Shown piece after piece: positions 1 to 7,708 of a DNA stretch of 64,000 nt (position 1 is its first letter; each line of letters opens with the position of its first letter). A program made the translations under genes and the position numbers. A model generated the notes under the pieces. It was not told the origin of the DNA. It worked only from the letters and a program-made list of their open reading frames with translations, and searched no databases. This DNA is from Actinomadura spongiicola (GTDB lineage Bacteria; Actinomycetota; Actinomycetes; Streptosporangiales; Streptosporangiaceae), in assembly GCF_003432485.1 (NCBI RefSeq), contig NZ_QVNQ01000011.1, positions 1-64,000 of the forward strand. The letters are read 5' to 3'.

Positions 1-123
1 CGAAGTCGAGGAGACCGGCGGCCTCCTCCAGGATCCGGTCGGTGTCGCGGATGTCGGCGTCGATGAACGCCGTGGGCGCGGTGACCCCGGCCAGCAGGGC
101 ACGGGCATGATTCAGGACGATCG
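1..123 (-). pseudogene. Interrupted SAM-dependent methyltransferase (DUF574/Methyltransf_19), internal fragment
   Basis: Read on the minus strand, this stretch translates without stops into the DPIVLNHARALLAG and AFIDADIRD motifs, followed by a leucine-rich stretch. This is the part of DUF574 methyltransferases just after the SAM-binding 'VVYVDNDP' strand. The reading continues off the left edge. Upstream, towards the integrase, similarity stops exactly at the Asp of 'DPIV' and the sequence becomes unrelated (ASF instead of the usual VDN). I infer that the host gene was cut here by the serine integrase. Its N-terminal half was not found in the window. Confidence 0.6.
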
Positions 124-135
124 GATCAAAGCTTG
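105..135. other. Probable left attachment junction (attL) of the integrated element
   Basis: Similarity to the DUF574 gene ends at about base 123, and the integrase gene starts about 60 bases further on. Large serine integrases normally have the phage/element attachment site immediately next to int, so the crossover should lie here. I could not find a matching partial repeat at the right end, so the exact core is undetermined. Confidence 0.4.
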
Positions 136-186
136 CCGGGTAGTGTGCACGGTGAAAGAGCACGCCATCCGAAGGGATCAACGGCC

Positions 187-1632
187 ATGAGTCTCGCCGC
201 AGCGTTCGTCAGGGTCAGCACGGGCAGCCAGGATGAGTCTTCCCAGGTCAAGGTCATTGACCGCTACGCGCAAGAGCACGGGTTCACGGTCGTTAAGACG
301 GTTCGACTCAAGGGGTACAGCGCGTCAAAGGGGATGCAAGAGCCTGCGCTTCGTGAAGTGATCGCGGACATTCAGCGCGGGGACTACAGCACTCTAATTG
401 TCACGGAGTCTTCCCGGCTGGACCGGCGTGAAGACTTGGACGCGCAGGCTGAAATTCTGTTGGCGATTCGTTCGGCGGGTGGCGACGTGATCTCGATTGC
501 GGAACCGACTTTCGGTAAGTCGGACTTCGCTGGACGCGTGGTGACACTAGTCACGCAGTACGGGAACGCCGAAAAATCCAAGAACGTGCAGAGGACAACT
601 TACCGGGGCATGTCGATGATTCGGGACAACAACGCCTTCAAAGGGGTGTTGCCCTCTTTCTGGGCTGCAAGAGGTCGTCGGCACGCAAAGCAAGCGTATT
701 GCACTGACCCGCAGGCGGTAGCCGACATTTACGAGCGCATCGCCAAAGAAGAGTCTCTGAGTTCCGTTGGACGGACCTACGACCTTTACCCGGCAAGCAT
801 CAAAACCTTGATCAGGTTCGCGGCAAATCACACGGGAATCGTGGAATGCTCACACACCTATGAAGGCGTAACGGAGACGTGGACGCACGAAGTTACGCCC
901 GTGGTCGATTCTGCTCTATGGTGGCGTGCGAACAAAGTGCTTGACACCAACCGGACGAGTGCCCGTGCAAACAGGGGCGGCCGTCCAGTCGCGTCGCCCA
1001 CAAATTGGCTTTCCGGAATCCTTCCGTGCCCGGAATGCGGGGGAAAACTCTACATCGCTACCGGACTCACCCCGGCAGGAAACCCGCGAACGCCAAAACT
1101 GACATGTATCGGTAAGGGAAAAAAGCGCCTGTCCTGTCGCCGATTCCAGCGTTGCGAGGCAAAGCCGGTCATACAATTGGTCGAAACCTGGTTCGGGAAC
1201 GACACGACAGACATCCTCGCCTTTCAGCGCGTCGCGGGAAACGCCCATGAACTCGACGCACTCAAGGCCGAACTTCTCAAGATCCAGGCCCGCCTTTCTG
1301 CGACTGAGGACGACGACGAACTAGACGCAATGGTCGCGGACCGCAAAGCCATCAAAGCGCGTATCGAAAAGTTCGTAATCGTGCCGGACAGTTACGACTA
1401 CGCTCCCACCGGGCAGACGGTTGCCGAGATGTGGACGCGCGGCGATGACACCGTGAAGCGCAGAATGGTCCAAGCGGTTCGGGATTCCTGGGGCCTGTCC
1501 CTGGTCGTCCACGAGGGAGAACCGCGAATCGTGATCGGGACAGACCCGACGGGCGCGACGGGTGAAGCGGACGGAATCGTTGACCTAGGGGACGGATTGT
1601 GTTTCCGTCGCCGAACCTCGCAGGCGGCGTAA
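187..1632 (+). CDS. Large serine recombinase (site-specific integrase)
   Basis: This 481-residue large serine recombinase would catalyse integration and excision of the element. Its N-terminal resolvase domain (about 1-150) opens with FVRVSTGSQ, where Ser11 is the expected nucleophile, and contains ESSRLDRRE, the usual conserved-Arg motif. A recombinase domain follows (about 165-270). A zinc-ribbon domain has CPEC near residue 280 and two later cysteine pairs. A short coiled-coil-like segment (about 360-420) and a C-terminal tail finish the protein. I chose ATG at 187 because GAAGGG lies upstream and the recombinase fold starts there; an in-frame start at 133 would add 18 unrelated residues. 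It reads away from the interrupted host gene, as expected at an att junction. Confidence 0.9.
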   Translation: MSLAAAFVRVSTGSQDESSQVKVIDRYAQEHGFTVVKTVRLKGYSASKGMQEPALREVIADIQRGDYSTLIVTESSRLDRREDLDAQAEILLAIRSAGGDVISIAEPTFGKSDFAGRVVTLVTQYGNAEKSKNVQRTTYRGMSMIRDNNAFKGVLPSFWAARGRRHAKQAYCTDPQAVADIYERIAKEESLSSVGRTYDLYPASIKTLIRFAANHTGIVECSHTYEGVTETWTHEVTPVVDSALWWRANKVLDTNRTSARANRGGRPVASPTNWLSGILPCPECGGKLYIATGLTPAGNPRTPKLTCIGKGKKRLSCRRFQRCEAKPVIQLVETWFGNDTTDILAFQRVAGNAHELDALKAELLKIQARLSATEDDDELDAMVADRKAIKARIEKFVIVPDSYDYAPTGQTVAEMWTRGDDTVKRRMVQAVRDSWGLSLVVHEGEPRIVIGTDPTGATGEADGIVDLGDGLCFRRRTSQAA

Positions 1633-1652
1633 CCGTTCACCGCAGAACAACA

Positions 1653-1690
1653 GAGGCTCACTCGGTTCGGGCACCGAGTGAGCCTCTCTC
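1653..1690. terminator. Bidirectional terminator between integrase and minus-strand operon
   Basis: A perfect 14-bp stem (GAGGCTCACTCGGT paired with ACCGAGTGAGCCTC) with a small loop is followed by a T/C-rich run. It lies between the integrase stop and the convergent end of the transfer operon, so it can serve both. Confidence 0.8.
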
Positions 1691-1705
1691 TTGCCGTTGG
1701 GTCGT

Positions 1706-2005
1706 CTATTCCGGGGGTTGGGGTCCGGGGACCACGATCACGATGCGTCCAGCTTCGATGTGGGCGAGGACTTCGGGAAGCCTGACGTCATGGTCTAGGA
1801 AGACAACGCCGTGGCCGTGCGCGCTGTCTAAGGGCCCTTCACGGGCATCGTTCAGGGTTCGGGCTCGCCAACGGCGTTCATCGTCGGCGAGTGGTTCCCG
1901 TTCGGCGACGGCACGACTGATCCATTCCCGTAGGTCCGGGGGCAGCCGGTAGGCGCGGCGGCCCTCAGGGCGTCCCTGGGAGTCGTTTGCGGCAGAGCCG
2001 GTCAT
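1706..2005 (-). CDS. Hypothetical element protein, 99 aa
   Basis: This soluble 99-residue protein is the last gene of the minus-strand transfer operon. Its start codon overlaps the stop of the preceding membrane-protein gene by ATGA, which supports both reading frames and suggests coupled translation. The N-terminal half is charged, with an RLPPDLREWI helix reminiscent of small ribbon-helix-helix or antitoxin-like proteins. The C-terminal half is a hydrophobic beta-type stretch ending in prolines. I do not recognise a family. It could be a small DNA-binding or accessory protein of the element, but the sequence does not prove it. Confidence 0.6.
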   Translation of the reverse strand: MTGSAANDSQGRPEGRRAYRLPPDLREWISRAVAEREPLADDERRWRARTLNDAREGPLDSAHGHGVVFLDHDVRLPEVLAHIEAGRIVIVVPGPQPPE

Positions 2006-2232
2006 GAGGATGGCTCCGAGGTTCCCGATGGACTAGCAGCCTTCTCAGACGCGTCTGCGCGCCATGCGCGTTCCATCTGATAGCTCGGCTTGGCCTCAAC
2101 CGGCACCGACACGAGACCTCCCCATGCGGATGTGCCCGCGATCAGCAGGGCCGCCATGACGGCGACAACGAGTACGACCTTTAGGAGGATTTCCACGAAT
2201 TGAAGAAATTTCCCGTCTGGACCAAAGAACAT
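2002..2232 (-). CDS. Small membrane protein of the transfer operon
   Basis: This is a protein of about 76 residues with one clear transmembrane helix (about residues 14-36, rich in Val, Leu and Ala) and a polar, Ser/Pro-rich C-terminal tail. ATG at 2232 is preferred because GGAAGG lies at the right distance upstream; GTG at 2235 is the alternative. It overlaps the next gene by ATGA. Short one-helix proteins are typical of actinomycete element transfer operons (Spd-like), but there is no sequence motif to assign this one. Confidence 0.6.
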   Translation of the reverse strand: MFFGPDGKFLQFVEILLKVVLVVAVMAALLIAGTSAWGGLVSVPVEAKPSYQMERAWRADASEKAASPSGTSEPSS

Positions 2233-2236
2233 CACA

Positions 2237-2584
2237 TCACCTTCCGATCGCCTTTCCGTCCATTGGTTCGTCGGGCGGTGGTTGGGAGGGTTGGGTGTAC
2301 CTGTTGATGTGGTGGTGAATGGCGAGGATTGCTAGAGCGGTTTCGATGGCCATACGCACGCCGAGGGATACGACCAGCCACGCGGGGAAGACGCTGACGA
2401 TTCCGAGCACGCAGAGCGTTAGGCCGATGCGTGGTTCTGCGATAACGAATGCCGTCAGGGCGAATCCGGTGAGAGTGGCCGTGAAGAACTGCACGATCGC
2501 ATGAAGGTCATTCGCGAAGGCAGGTGTTGCGATTCGGTCGAGTGGCGCGTTCAGATGCCCCATGAGATTTCGCCAGTGGGTCAC
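2237..2584 (-). CDS. Multi-spanning small membrane protein of the transfer operon
   Basis: This 115-residue protein has two to three hydrophobic segments in its middle (approximately residues 30-50, 55-75 and 75-95) and a His/Pro-rich cytoplasmic tail. GTG at 2584 overlaps the upstream gene's stop codon as GTGA, the same coupling used throughout this operon, so I prefer it to starts further upstream. Its position just downstream of the transfer ATPase genes suggests a structural or spread (Spd-like) role in DNA transfer. That is inference from context only. Confidence 0.6.
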   Translation of the reverse strand: MTHWRNLMGHLNAPLDRIATPAFANDLHAIVQFFTATLTGFALTAFVIAEPRIGLTLCVLGIVSVFPAWLVVSLGVRMAIETALAILAIHHHINRYTQPSQPPPDEPMDGKAIGR

Positions 2585-2934
2585 GTGTCGTCCCCCCACT
2601 TCTCACGCGCGTAGGACTCCGCCGCTTTCCATTTTTCGACGTAGCGTGTCATCCATTCGCGGGTGATGGCGGTTGCGGTATAGCTGACGGCTCCGAAGTT
2701 TCGGGTTACTGCATAATGGTGGCCTTCCCACTCTTCGCTGGGGATTTCTCCTAGGATTCGGCCGATGCGGTCCACTTCCGTCCGTTCGGCGTCGTCGCCT
2801 TCTCCGAGGACCGGTTGAGATATCTCTACGCGCGACGGGATGGGAAGGTCTAGGTTGTTCTCGATGAATGAAGCGAGTTCGCGGAGTCCGGCCGCAACTT
2901 TGATGCGGCTTAGCGCGTCTTTGCTATTGGTCAC
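2581..2934 (-). CDS. Hypothetical soluble element protein, 117 aa
   Basis: This 117-residue, mildly acidic protein is predicted to be mostly helical, with an N-terminal helix (KDALSRIKVAAGLRELASF) and a C-terminal amphipathic helix rich in Trp, Lys and Glu. There are no membrane segments and no recognised family. GTG at 2934 lies 11 bases inside the end of the replication-relaxation gene and has GGAG upstream. Translational coupling places it in the same operon, so a partner role to the upstream DNA-binding protein is possible but unproven. Confidence 0.6.
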   Translation of the reverse strand: MTNSKDALSRIKVAAGLRELASFIENNLDLPIPSRVEISQPVLGEGDDAERTEVDRIGRILGEIPSEEWEGHHYAVTRNFGAVSYTATAITREWMTRYVEKWKAAESYAREKWGDDT

Positions 2935-3976
2935 GGTTTTCTCCCTCTCCGTGGGATGTGGTTGAATTTGCGAAGGCCGCTAGGGCAAACGTGGCCAAGT
3001 CGAACCGGCTGACGTAGATAAACTGCGCAGCCTGGTCCCCCATTCGGCTGACAATGCGTCGGAGCGCCGCGCATCGGTTATCGTCTTCGACCGTCACCAA
3101 AATCCGGGGAATGGTGCCGTCGGGCCCGGCGACATTTCGGCCGATGAAGTCCATGTACTTGTCGAATTTCGCGCGGACAGTCGGTGTGCTTTCGGTGCCT
3201 AGGTCCACCTCGATCCACCAATGTTGGCGACGGTTCGTATCGGGGACCGCGACTTTGATATAGGCGTCGGGTCGGAGGTATCCGCCGTTTCCGTCGTCCT
3301 GCCAGCACGCGGGTTCAGCAATGAAATCGGCGAGCTGAAGACGACCCTTTCGGACGGCTTCAACACATTGGACGTAGAGTTCAGAAATGACGAGTGCGTG
3401 TCGGTGTGACCACCTCCCAGGCTTGATATCCGCCAATTCTTGGGGACCTTTGCGCCCTTCTGCTAGGCGCATAAGACGATGTGCCGAAGGGTCCAGGGAA
3501 TACACCGTCTGTCCGGAGCCGCTCAGTACGCCGCCCATTCTCCTCTCTGTTGCCGAAACTGCGTGCCAGTCCAGAAGCCGCCGCATGACGTATTGGCAAC
3601 TGCGTAGAGTGAGTCCGTCGAAATGCAGCCGGTGAATTTGCCCGATCGTCGCGGAGTTGAGCCGGTAAAGCGTAGCGATGATCTCCCGGTCCCGATTTGT
3701 AAGACGATTGTCGAGCCAGTTTGTACGAGTTTTGACGCGGGAAGGGGGGCGAGGGGGGCCAGCGGAATTGGGGGGAGTGGGGGGTTGGGAAGGCTGACCG
3801 GAGGAGCGGAGCGACGAGGGGCGGATTTCCGGAGGAAATTTAGGCATCCGGTTAGGCTCTTTCGAGGCCCCGACCTGCGCGGACAGGCCCGGATAGACTT
3901 CGCGCGAGCGAAGACGGATGCGAATGCGGAACCGCAAGCCGAACGGAAGGGGGTAAGGGATGGCGTAGCCGGTCAT
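2924..3976 (-). CDS. Replication-relaxation family protein
   Basis: This 350-residue protein has a basic, proline-rich N-terminus (about 1-85). A winged-helix-like domain follows, starting near LTNRDREIIATLYRL and continuing through the ATIGQIHRLHF and 'YVMRRLLDW' motifs. This is the hallmark of the replication-relaxation family (PF13814) found on actinomycete plasmids and integrative elements. The C-terminal half (about 190-310) has a nuclease-like alternation of strands with PDAYIKV and WWIEVDLGTES, which resembles the PD-(D/E)XK-like pattern often seen in this family; catalysis is unproven. The start overlaps the transfer-ATPase stop by ATGA. It probably acts on element DNA during replication or transfer. 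Confidence 0.75.
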   Translation of the reverse strand: MTGYAIPYPLPFGLRFRIRIRLRSREVYPGLSAQVGASKEPNRMPKFPPEIRPSSLRSSGQPSQPPTPPNSAGPPRPPSRVKTRTNWLDNRLTNRDREIIATLYRLNSATIGQIHRLHFDGLTLRSCQYVMRRLLDWHAVSATERRMGGVLSGSGQTVYSLDPSAHRLMRLAEGRKGPQELADIKPGRWSHRHALVISELYVQCVEAVRKGRLQLADFIAEPACWQDDGNGGYLRPDAYIKVAVPDTNRRQHWWIEVDLGTESTPTVRAKFDKYMDFIGRNVAGPDGTIPRILVTVEDDNRCAALRRIVSRMGDQAAQFIYVSRFDLATFALAAFANSTTSHGEGENRDQ

Positions 3977-6201
3977 TCTTCCTCCTCTTGAGATTCCCAG
4001 CTATTAGCGGCCGGATTGATCTGCAGAGCGGTCTTGATACGCCGTGCGCGTGCTTGATCGACGGCGAGCCGGTCATTTCCGTAACGGGTGAGCGAATACA
4101 GCCGGACCATTTCCGGATCGTGTAGCGCGCCCGGCATCATGAATGTGGAGCCGGTGACCGGTGCACGTGTGGAACCGTCGATACAAGGCCGCATGGCAAT
4201 TTCCCAGGCGTCCAGATTAGCCAGGTCTTCCCGCTCCAATGGCGCGAATCTCCGCGCCATTGTGTGCGCATCCGCGTACTCCAACTGAAAGACGATCTGC
4301 GTTCGGACGGTTCCGAGAATGGCCGACGCTACCTCGGGAGTAAGTTGGTTCAGATACTGGAAGGCGAGTGTCAACCCCCACCCGAGACCGCGTGCCTGTG
4401 CCAGGATGTCAGCCAATTCACGAGCAGCAGCGAAACGAAGAACGTCGGGGAATTCGTCCAGGTAGGCGAAGACCGGCTTACGCTTGTGTTTAGGGACGGT
4501 TGTTCGGTGAAGGCATTCTTGCCATAGGCACGCGAGGACCAGAGAGCCTAGGAGTTGCGCGGCCTCCGGTCCGATGGACCCTTTTGATAGAGGAACCAGC
4601 AGTATTTTCCCGTCTCTGAATACTGATCCGAGGTCCACCCCTGTGCTCTGCCCCAACATGAGCCGCAACGGAGCCCGCACGGTAAAGGCCCGAATCTTGT
4701 TGAGGGTGGGCCCGATGACTTGCAGTTGTTCAGCCTCGCTCATGCGGTCGTAGACACTCCAGAATTGCAGCACCGCGGGGGATACTGTGCCGTTTTTAAG
4801 AACCATTCTCCTGAAGTCGGGGTTGAGGAGAAGCTCCGGCAGTTCTACGAGAGTCAGCGGTGACCCGTCGGCACCCCTCGATGAGATTAAGGACAGCAGG
4901 GAGTTCCTCATCACGTCGGCAGTTCTCGGGCCCCACGAGGTTCGCCACAATTGTGAAAAGATATGTACGGTTCGGTCAACGACAAGTTCTCGGGAAAGCT
5001 CGTCACGGGCAGATTGAAGCAGGTTAAACCCGACCGGCGTTTCGAGGGCCGAAGGGTCCATGAGAATGACGTCATCCAGCCGTTTCTCAGGGATGCGCGC
5101 GAGGATATCGGCGACCAGGTCTGATTTCGGGTCTAGAACGACTCCGCCGTATCCCGCGTTGATGTCCTGAAGGAACATGTTCGCCATTAGCTCGGACTTT
5201 CCTGCGCCCGTGGGAGCTTGCAGCGACACATGCCTTAGACGGTCGTCAGGGGCGAGCGTGAGCGGTCGGCCCTCCATACCCGGATAATTCGACTCCGCCA
5301 CAATCAGGCCCGTATTAGGCATGTCAGGCGGTACCGGCAGCTGGGCCGCGCTACCTGTCGCCAATCCCGGAACGGTGATGCCCTGCGGAGGCATCCCCAC
5401 GACTGCCGCAGCCTCCGCAGCATTCAGCAAGCACGGCCAGGGACCAACCAGGGTGAAGGCCCGTGGATACACCTTTCCGGCAACATAGGCGGACGGGAGG
5501 ATACGAGGAACGAGTGCTACTCCCGGACTGTTGAGCACGCCCAGGCCCGCCATGACGCCGGACATCAGAAGTCCGGCCCTGCGCTTGTGCGGAGCGGAGA
5601 CGGCGACCCGTCCACAGGCTTGCAGCAATGGCGTTGACTGCTTTTCCCGGAAGTCGCGCACCAACTCCGCTGGAGGTTCCCCTTTAAGACGAGTGTGACG
5701 CGTGTTTCGGAATATCCATTGAATCCGCACGACTTCCGCAGGGTGTAGCGGATAGAGGACGGACAAATAGCCCGCGATGGCGGACGCGCCACGATCGGCG
5801 GCGAGCGGACGCCAAGAACGTGAGCAACGCAATTCCCGCGCGAGCCGGATAGCGGGACGGCTGGACAGGTATTCCGGATCATCTTCGATCCGGATGCTCG
5901 GAAGCGTCGTGGTAAGGGTGGTGACGACACGTGGCGCGAGAACGGACGGCACGAGAACAAAGTGCCTGATTCCTCGCGCGGTTGCGATGATCTCGAATGT
6001 GATCGGTCTGTTGCGGGTTGAGCCTGCCAGAATGCTAAGCATTCGAGAGACGTCGTCAAGGTCGATATCGGATGGCAGTCGGAGACGCAGTGCCATTAGA
6101 TCCGCACGCCATCTCCGAGCTTCCCAAGCCTGGAATACGGCCACCGACAGGAAACCGGCTGAGAGGAATCCGAGCAGTTCGATTGCGGGCCACCATTGCA
6201 T
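3973..6201 (-). CDS. Type IV coupling-protein-like DNA transfer ATPase (TraG/VirD4-HerA type)
   Basis: This 742-residue membrane-anchored ATPase is the likely DNA pump or coupling protein. A hydrophobic N-terminal segment (about 5-25) is followed by a roughly 300-residue region of unknown fold. The P-loop domain begins near residue 325, with Walker A in APTGAGKSELMANMF and the adjacent GGVVLDPKSDLV. A Walker B-like VFAYLDEFPDVL lies near residue 580, followed by FQYLNQL, typical of the VirD4/TraG/HerA group. ATG at 6201 is preceded by GAGGAG; upstream in-frame starts would run into the neighbouring gene. It is the central gene of the transfer operon and overlaps the next gene by ATGA. It differs from the septal TraB/FtsK pumps usual in Streptomyces elements. 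Confidence 0.8.
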   Translation of the reverse strand: MQWWPAIELLGFLSAGFLSVAVFQAWEARRWRADLMALRLRLPSDIDLDDVSRMLSILAGSTRNRPITFEIIATARGIRHFVLVPSVLAPRVVTTLTTTLPSIRIEDDPEYLSSRPAIRLARELRCSRSWRPLAADRGASAIAGYLSVLYPLHPAEVVRIQWIFRNTRHTRLKGEPPAELVRDFREKQSTPLLQACGRVAVSAPHKRRAGLLMSGVMAGLGVLNSPGVALVPRILPSAYVAGKVYPRAFTLVGPWPCLLNAAEAAAVVGMPPQGITVPGLATGSAAQLPVPPDMPNTGLIVAESNYPGMEGRPLTLAPDDRLRHVSLQAPTGAGKSELMANMFLQDINAGYGGVVLDPKSDLVADILARIPEKRLDDVILMDPSALETPVGFNLLQSARDELSRELVVDRTVHIFSQLWRTSWGPRTADVMRNSLLSLISSRGADGSPLTLVELPELLLNPDFRRMVLKNGTVSPAVLQFWSVYDRMSEAEQLQVIGPTLNKIRAFTVRAPLRLMLGQSTGVDLGSVFRDGKILLVPLSKGSIGPEAAQLLGSLVLACLWQECLHRTTVPKHKRKPVFAYLDEFPDVLRFAAARELADILAQARGLGWGLTLAFQYLNQLTPEVASAILGTVRTQIVFQLEYADAHTMARRFAPLEREDLANLDAWEIAMRPCIDGSTRAPVTGSTFMMPGALHDPEMVRLYSLTRYGNDRLAVDQARARRIKTALQINPAANSWESQEEEE

Positions 6202-6223
6202 AACGCTGTCTCCTCGTGGTCGG

Positions 6224-6412
6224 TCAGTAGCGGCGACGACGGAGAAAAAGTCCCACGAAAACGATGGCGAGGATTGCGCCACCGACCAGAGGCAACAGAG
6301 GCACTAGCCATTGGTATGTCAGATGCGCGAGGTAGGCGATTACGGGGATGGAGATCAGGACGGCGAGAATTCTGGTCCAGATTGAGCGGCGGTAGTACCT
6401 GGCCATTGACAT
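6224..6412 (-). CDS. Small two-helix membrane protein, first gene of transfer operon
   Basis: This protein of about 62 residues has two adjacent hydrophobic segments separated by a short loop and a terminal RRRRY motif. ATG at 6406 or 6412 is preferred because AAAGGA lies upstream. It is the first gene of the transfer operon and ends 22 bases before the ATPase start. Small membrane proteins of this kind often accompany transfer ATPases, but no family is recognisable. Confidence 0.55.
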   Translation of the reverse strand: MSMARYYRRSIWTRILAVLISIPVIAYLAHLTYQWLVPLLPLVGGAILAIVFVGLFLRRRRY

Positions 6413-6467
6413 GTCCTTTCGCGGAGGCGAATTCGGGCACATCAAGCCTGACCGTGATCAGTGACGG

Positions 6468-6536
6468 ATATCAACGATTCGTATCGCTAGCTAGTAGCAA
6501 TTCTTTTGATTTCGGTTCGCTGAACCTTGTTGATAT
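6468..6536. promoter_or_regulatory. Inverted repeat upstream of the transfer operon
   Basis: ATATCAAC (6468-6475) and GTTGATAT (6529-6536) form an 8-bp inverted repeat in an AT-rich stretch directly upstream of the minus-strand operon. It is a plausible operator or promoter-proximal element; no clean -35/-10 pair is evident. Confidence 0.35.
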
Positions 6537-6558
6537 GGCTGCCCGGAACGTGCCGAGG

Positions 6559-6726
6559 ACCTGCTATACACTTGCTGCCGGAGCACTGTTTCCGCAGGTC
6601 AGAGGGTGTATTGACACGTTCCATAGTTCACAGTGACAGAAGCGGCAAAGGTGACGTATCGTAGACACCTGCTTGAAAGACACCCCGCAGCATGTCCGGC
6701 CGGCAGTGTTTGCGCAGGTCAAAGGG
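6559..6726. repeat. Two imperfect direct repeats containing ACCTGC...GCAGGT inverted arms
   Basis: The 24-base units at 6583-6606 and 6703-6726 match at all but about three positions (GCAnTGTTTnCGCAGGTCArAGGG), with starts 120 bases apart. Each is preceded by ACCTGC about 30-40 bases upstream, giving an ACCTGC...GCAGGT inverted repeat in both copies. They lie between the divergent transfer operon and the plus-strand gene at 6906. The arrangement suits binding sites for an element regulator, iterons or a transfer (clt) locus. Confidence 0.5.
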
Positions 6727-6905
6727 GGTTTGCCGTGTGCCTCAAGGGCCTGCGCGCCACGCATGGTCGCGTAAGTGATCTTCTAACTCGGCACCCGACC
6801 ACGGAGTGGGTAGCCGTATCGCCTTCGAGAACGTCTCTTACGGCACAAAATCGGAACGCTCAATATCGGACCGGTCAGGAGAGCAACGGAAAGGCACTGC
6901 GGGAA

Positions 6906-7382
6906 GTGGCGGCACAAGTGGAAACAGAAGTAGACGAGATCTACGACAAACTACGAGGCGAGGCACTCCACTACGGCGCGCGGAGAGCCCGACTCTACAA
7001 ACACGGCCGGAAATTAATCGATCTACTCGTACCCGCTAACTCCCCAACGGACGTTAGCTACGCTCTCCGAGCTGTCCAAGCGGAATACCTTATCCGATGC
7101 GCGATCTCACTTCTGAAACCACCGGACAGTGAGGCAGTCCGTATCTGCTTGGCCCTGGAAAGCGAGGCAATAGCACTCCAGACACTAGAGAGCCGCAGGC
7201 AGAATGCGGCACAACTCTACGGCGTGGCTCCCAACACCTTCCGACTCAAGCACGAACCGGCCTTGCTGTTTGATCTGGCATTCATGATCTACAGCGTTCT
7301 TATTGGCGCAGACGGAGCCGAAACGCTGCAAAACCTTCCCGACATCACCGCGCGATCCGAAGAGCAAGGGAAGGGAGATTGA
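6906..7382 (+). CDS. Hypothetical element protein with C-terminal DNA-binding-like motif
   Basis: This protein of about 158 residues is mostly helical. Near the C-terminus GVAPNTFRLKHEPALL matches the 'GVS.DTFRK..EP.LL' pattern seen in many actinomycete hypothetical proteins, which looks like a helix-turn-helix. The open frame reaches upstream to 6633, but that part runs through the repeat region. GTG at 6906 with GGAAAGG upstream is therefore preferred, with low certainty. A TTA leucine codon, very rare in such genomes, sits at 7014-7016. It is divergent from the transfer operon and could be its regulator. Confidence 0.55.
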   Translation: MAAQVETEVDEIYDKLRGEALHYGARRARLYKHGRKLIDLLVPANSPTDVSYALRAVQAEYLIRCAISLLKPPDSEAVRICLALESEAIALQTLESRRQNAAQLYGVAPNTFRLKHEPALLFDLAFMIYSVLIGADGAETLQNLPDITARSEEQGKGD

Positions 7383-7656
7383 GCGAATGCCGACAAGCAG
7401 GGTGACAAAGTGATCGCTCGGCGATCTCTCGGGATGGGATCAGGCCCAAAAGGCGGATGTGGGACTGTGGTCAGTTCAAGCTACCTCGGTAGCTACACGG
7501 TCCGATTCGGAGCTACGACGCTACGCAGCGTCAGCCGAGACGATATCGACTCGGGGGCGGCTGTAGGCTTCTCCTTCTCACCCCTGTACATGCCACGCTG
7601 GTCGTTCTGATCAGCCGTCAGAGACGGTCTCAGGGCTGCACATAGCCCACTCAGAA

Positions 7657-7689
7657 GAGTGCCCGCCCCACCGAACGGGACGGGCACTC
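7657..7689. terminator. Convergent terminator
   Basis: GAGTGCCCG pairs with CGGGCACTC around a 15-base loop. It lies between the plus-strand gene ending at 7382 and the methyltransferase ending at 7709. No convincing gene was seen in 7383-7708; a 66-codon plus-strand frame there has no ribosome site or family signal. Confidence 0.65.
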
Positions 7690-7708
7690 ACGGACGGAGA
7701 CGGCTAGA

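Noticed and set aside
7410..7610. 66-codon plus-strand frame after the 7382 stop
   Set aside because: No ribosome site or family and serine/glycine-rich composition; likely chance.
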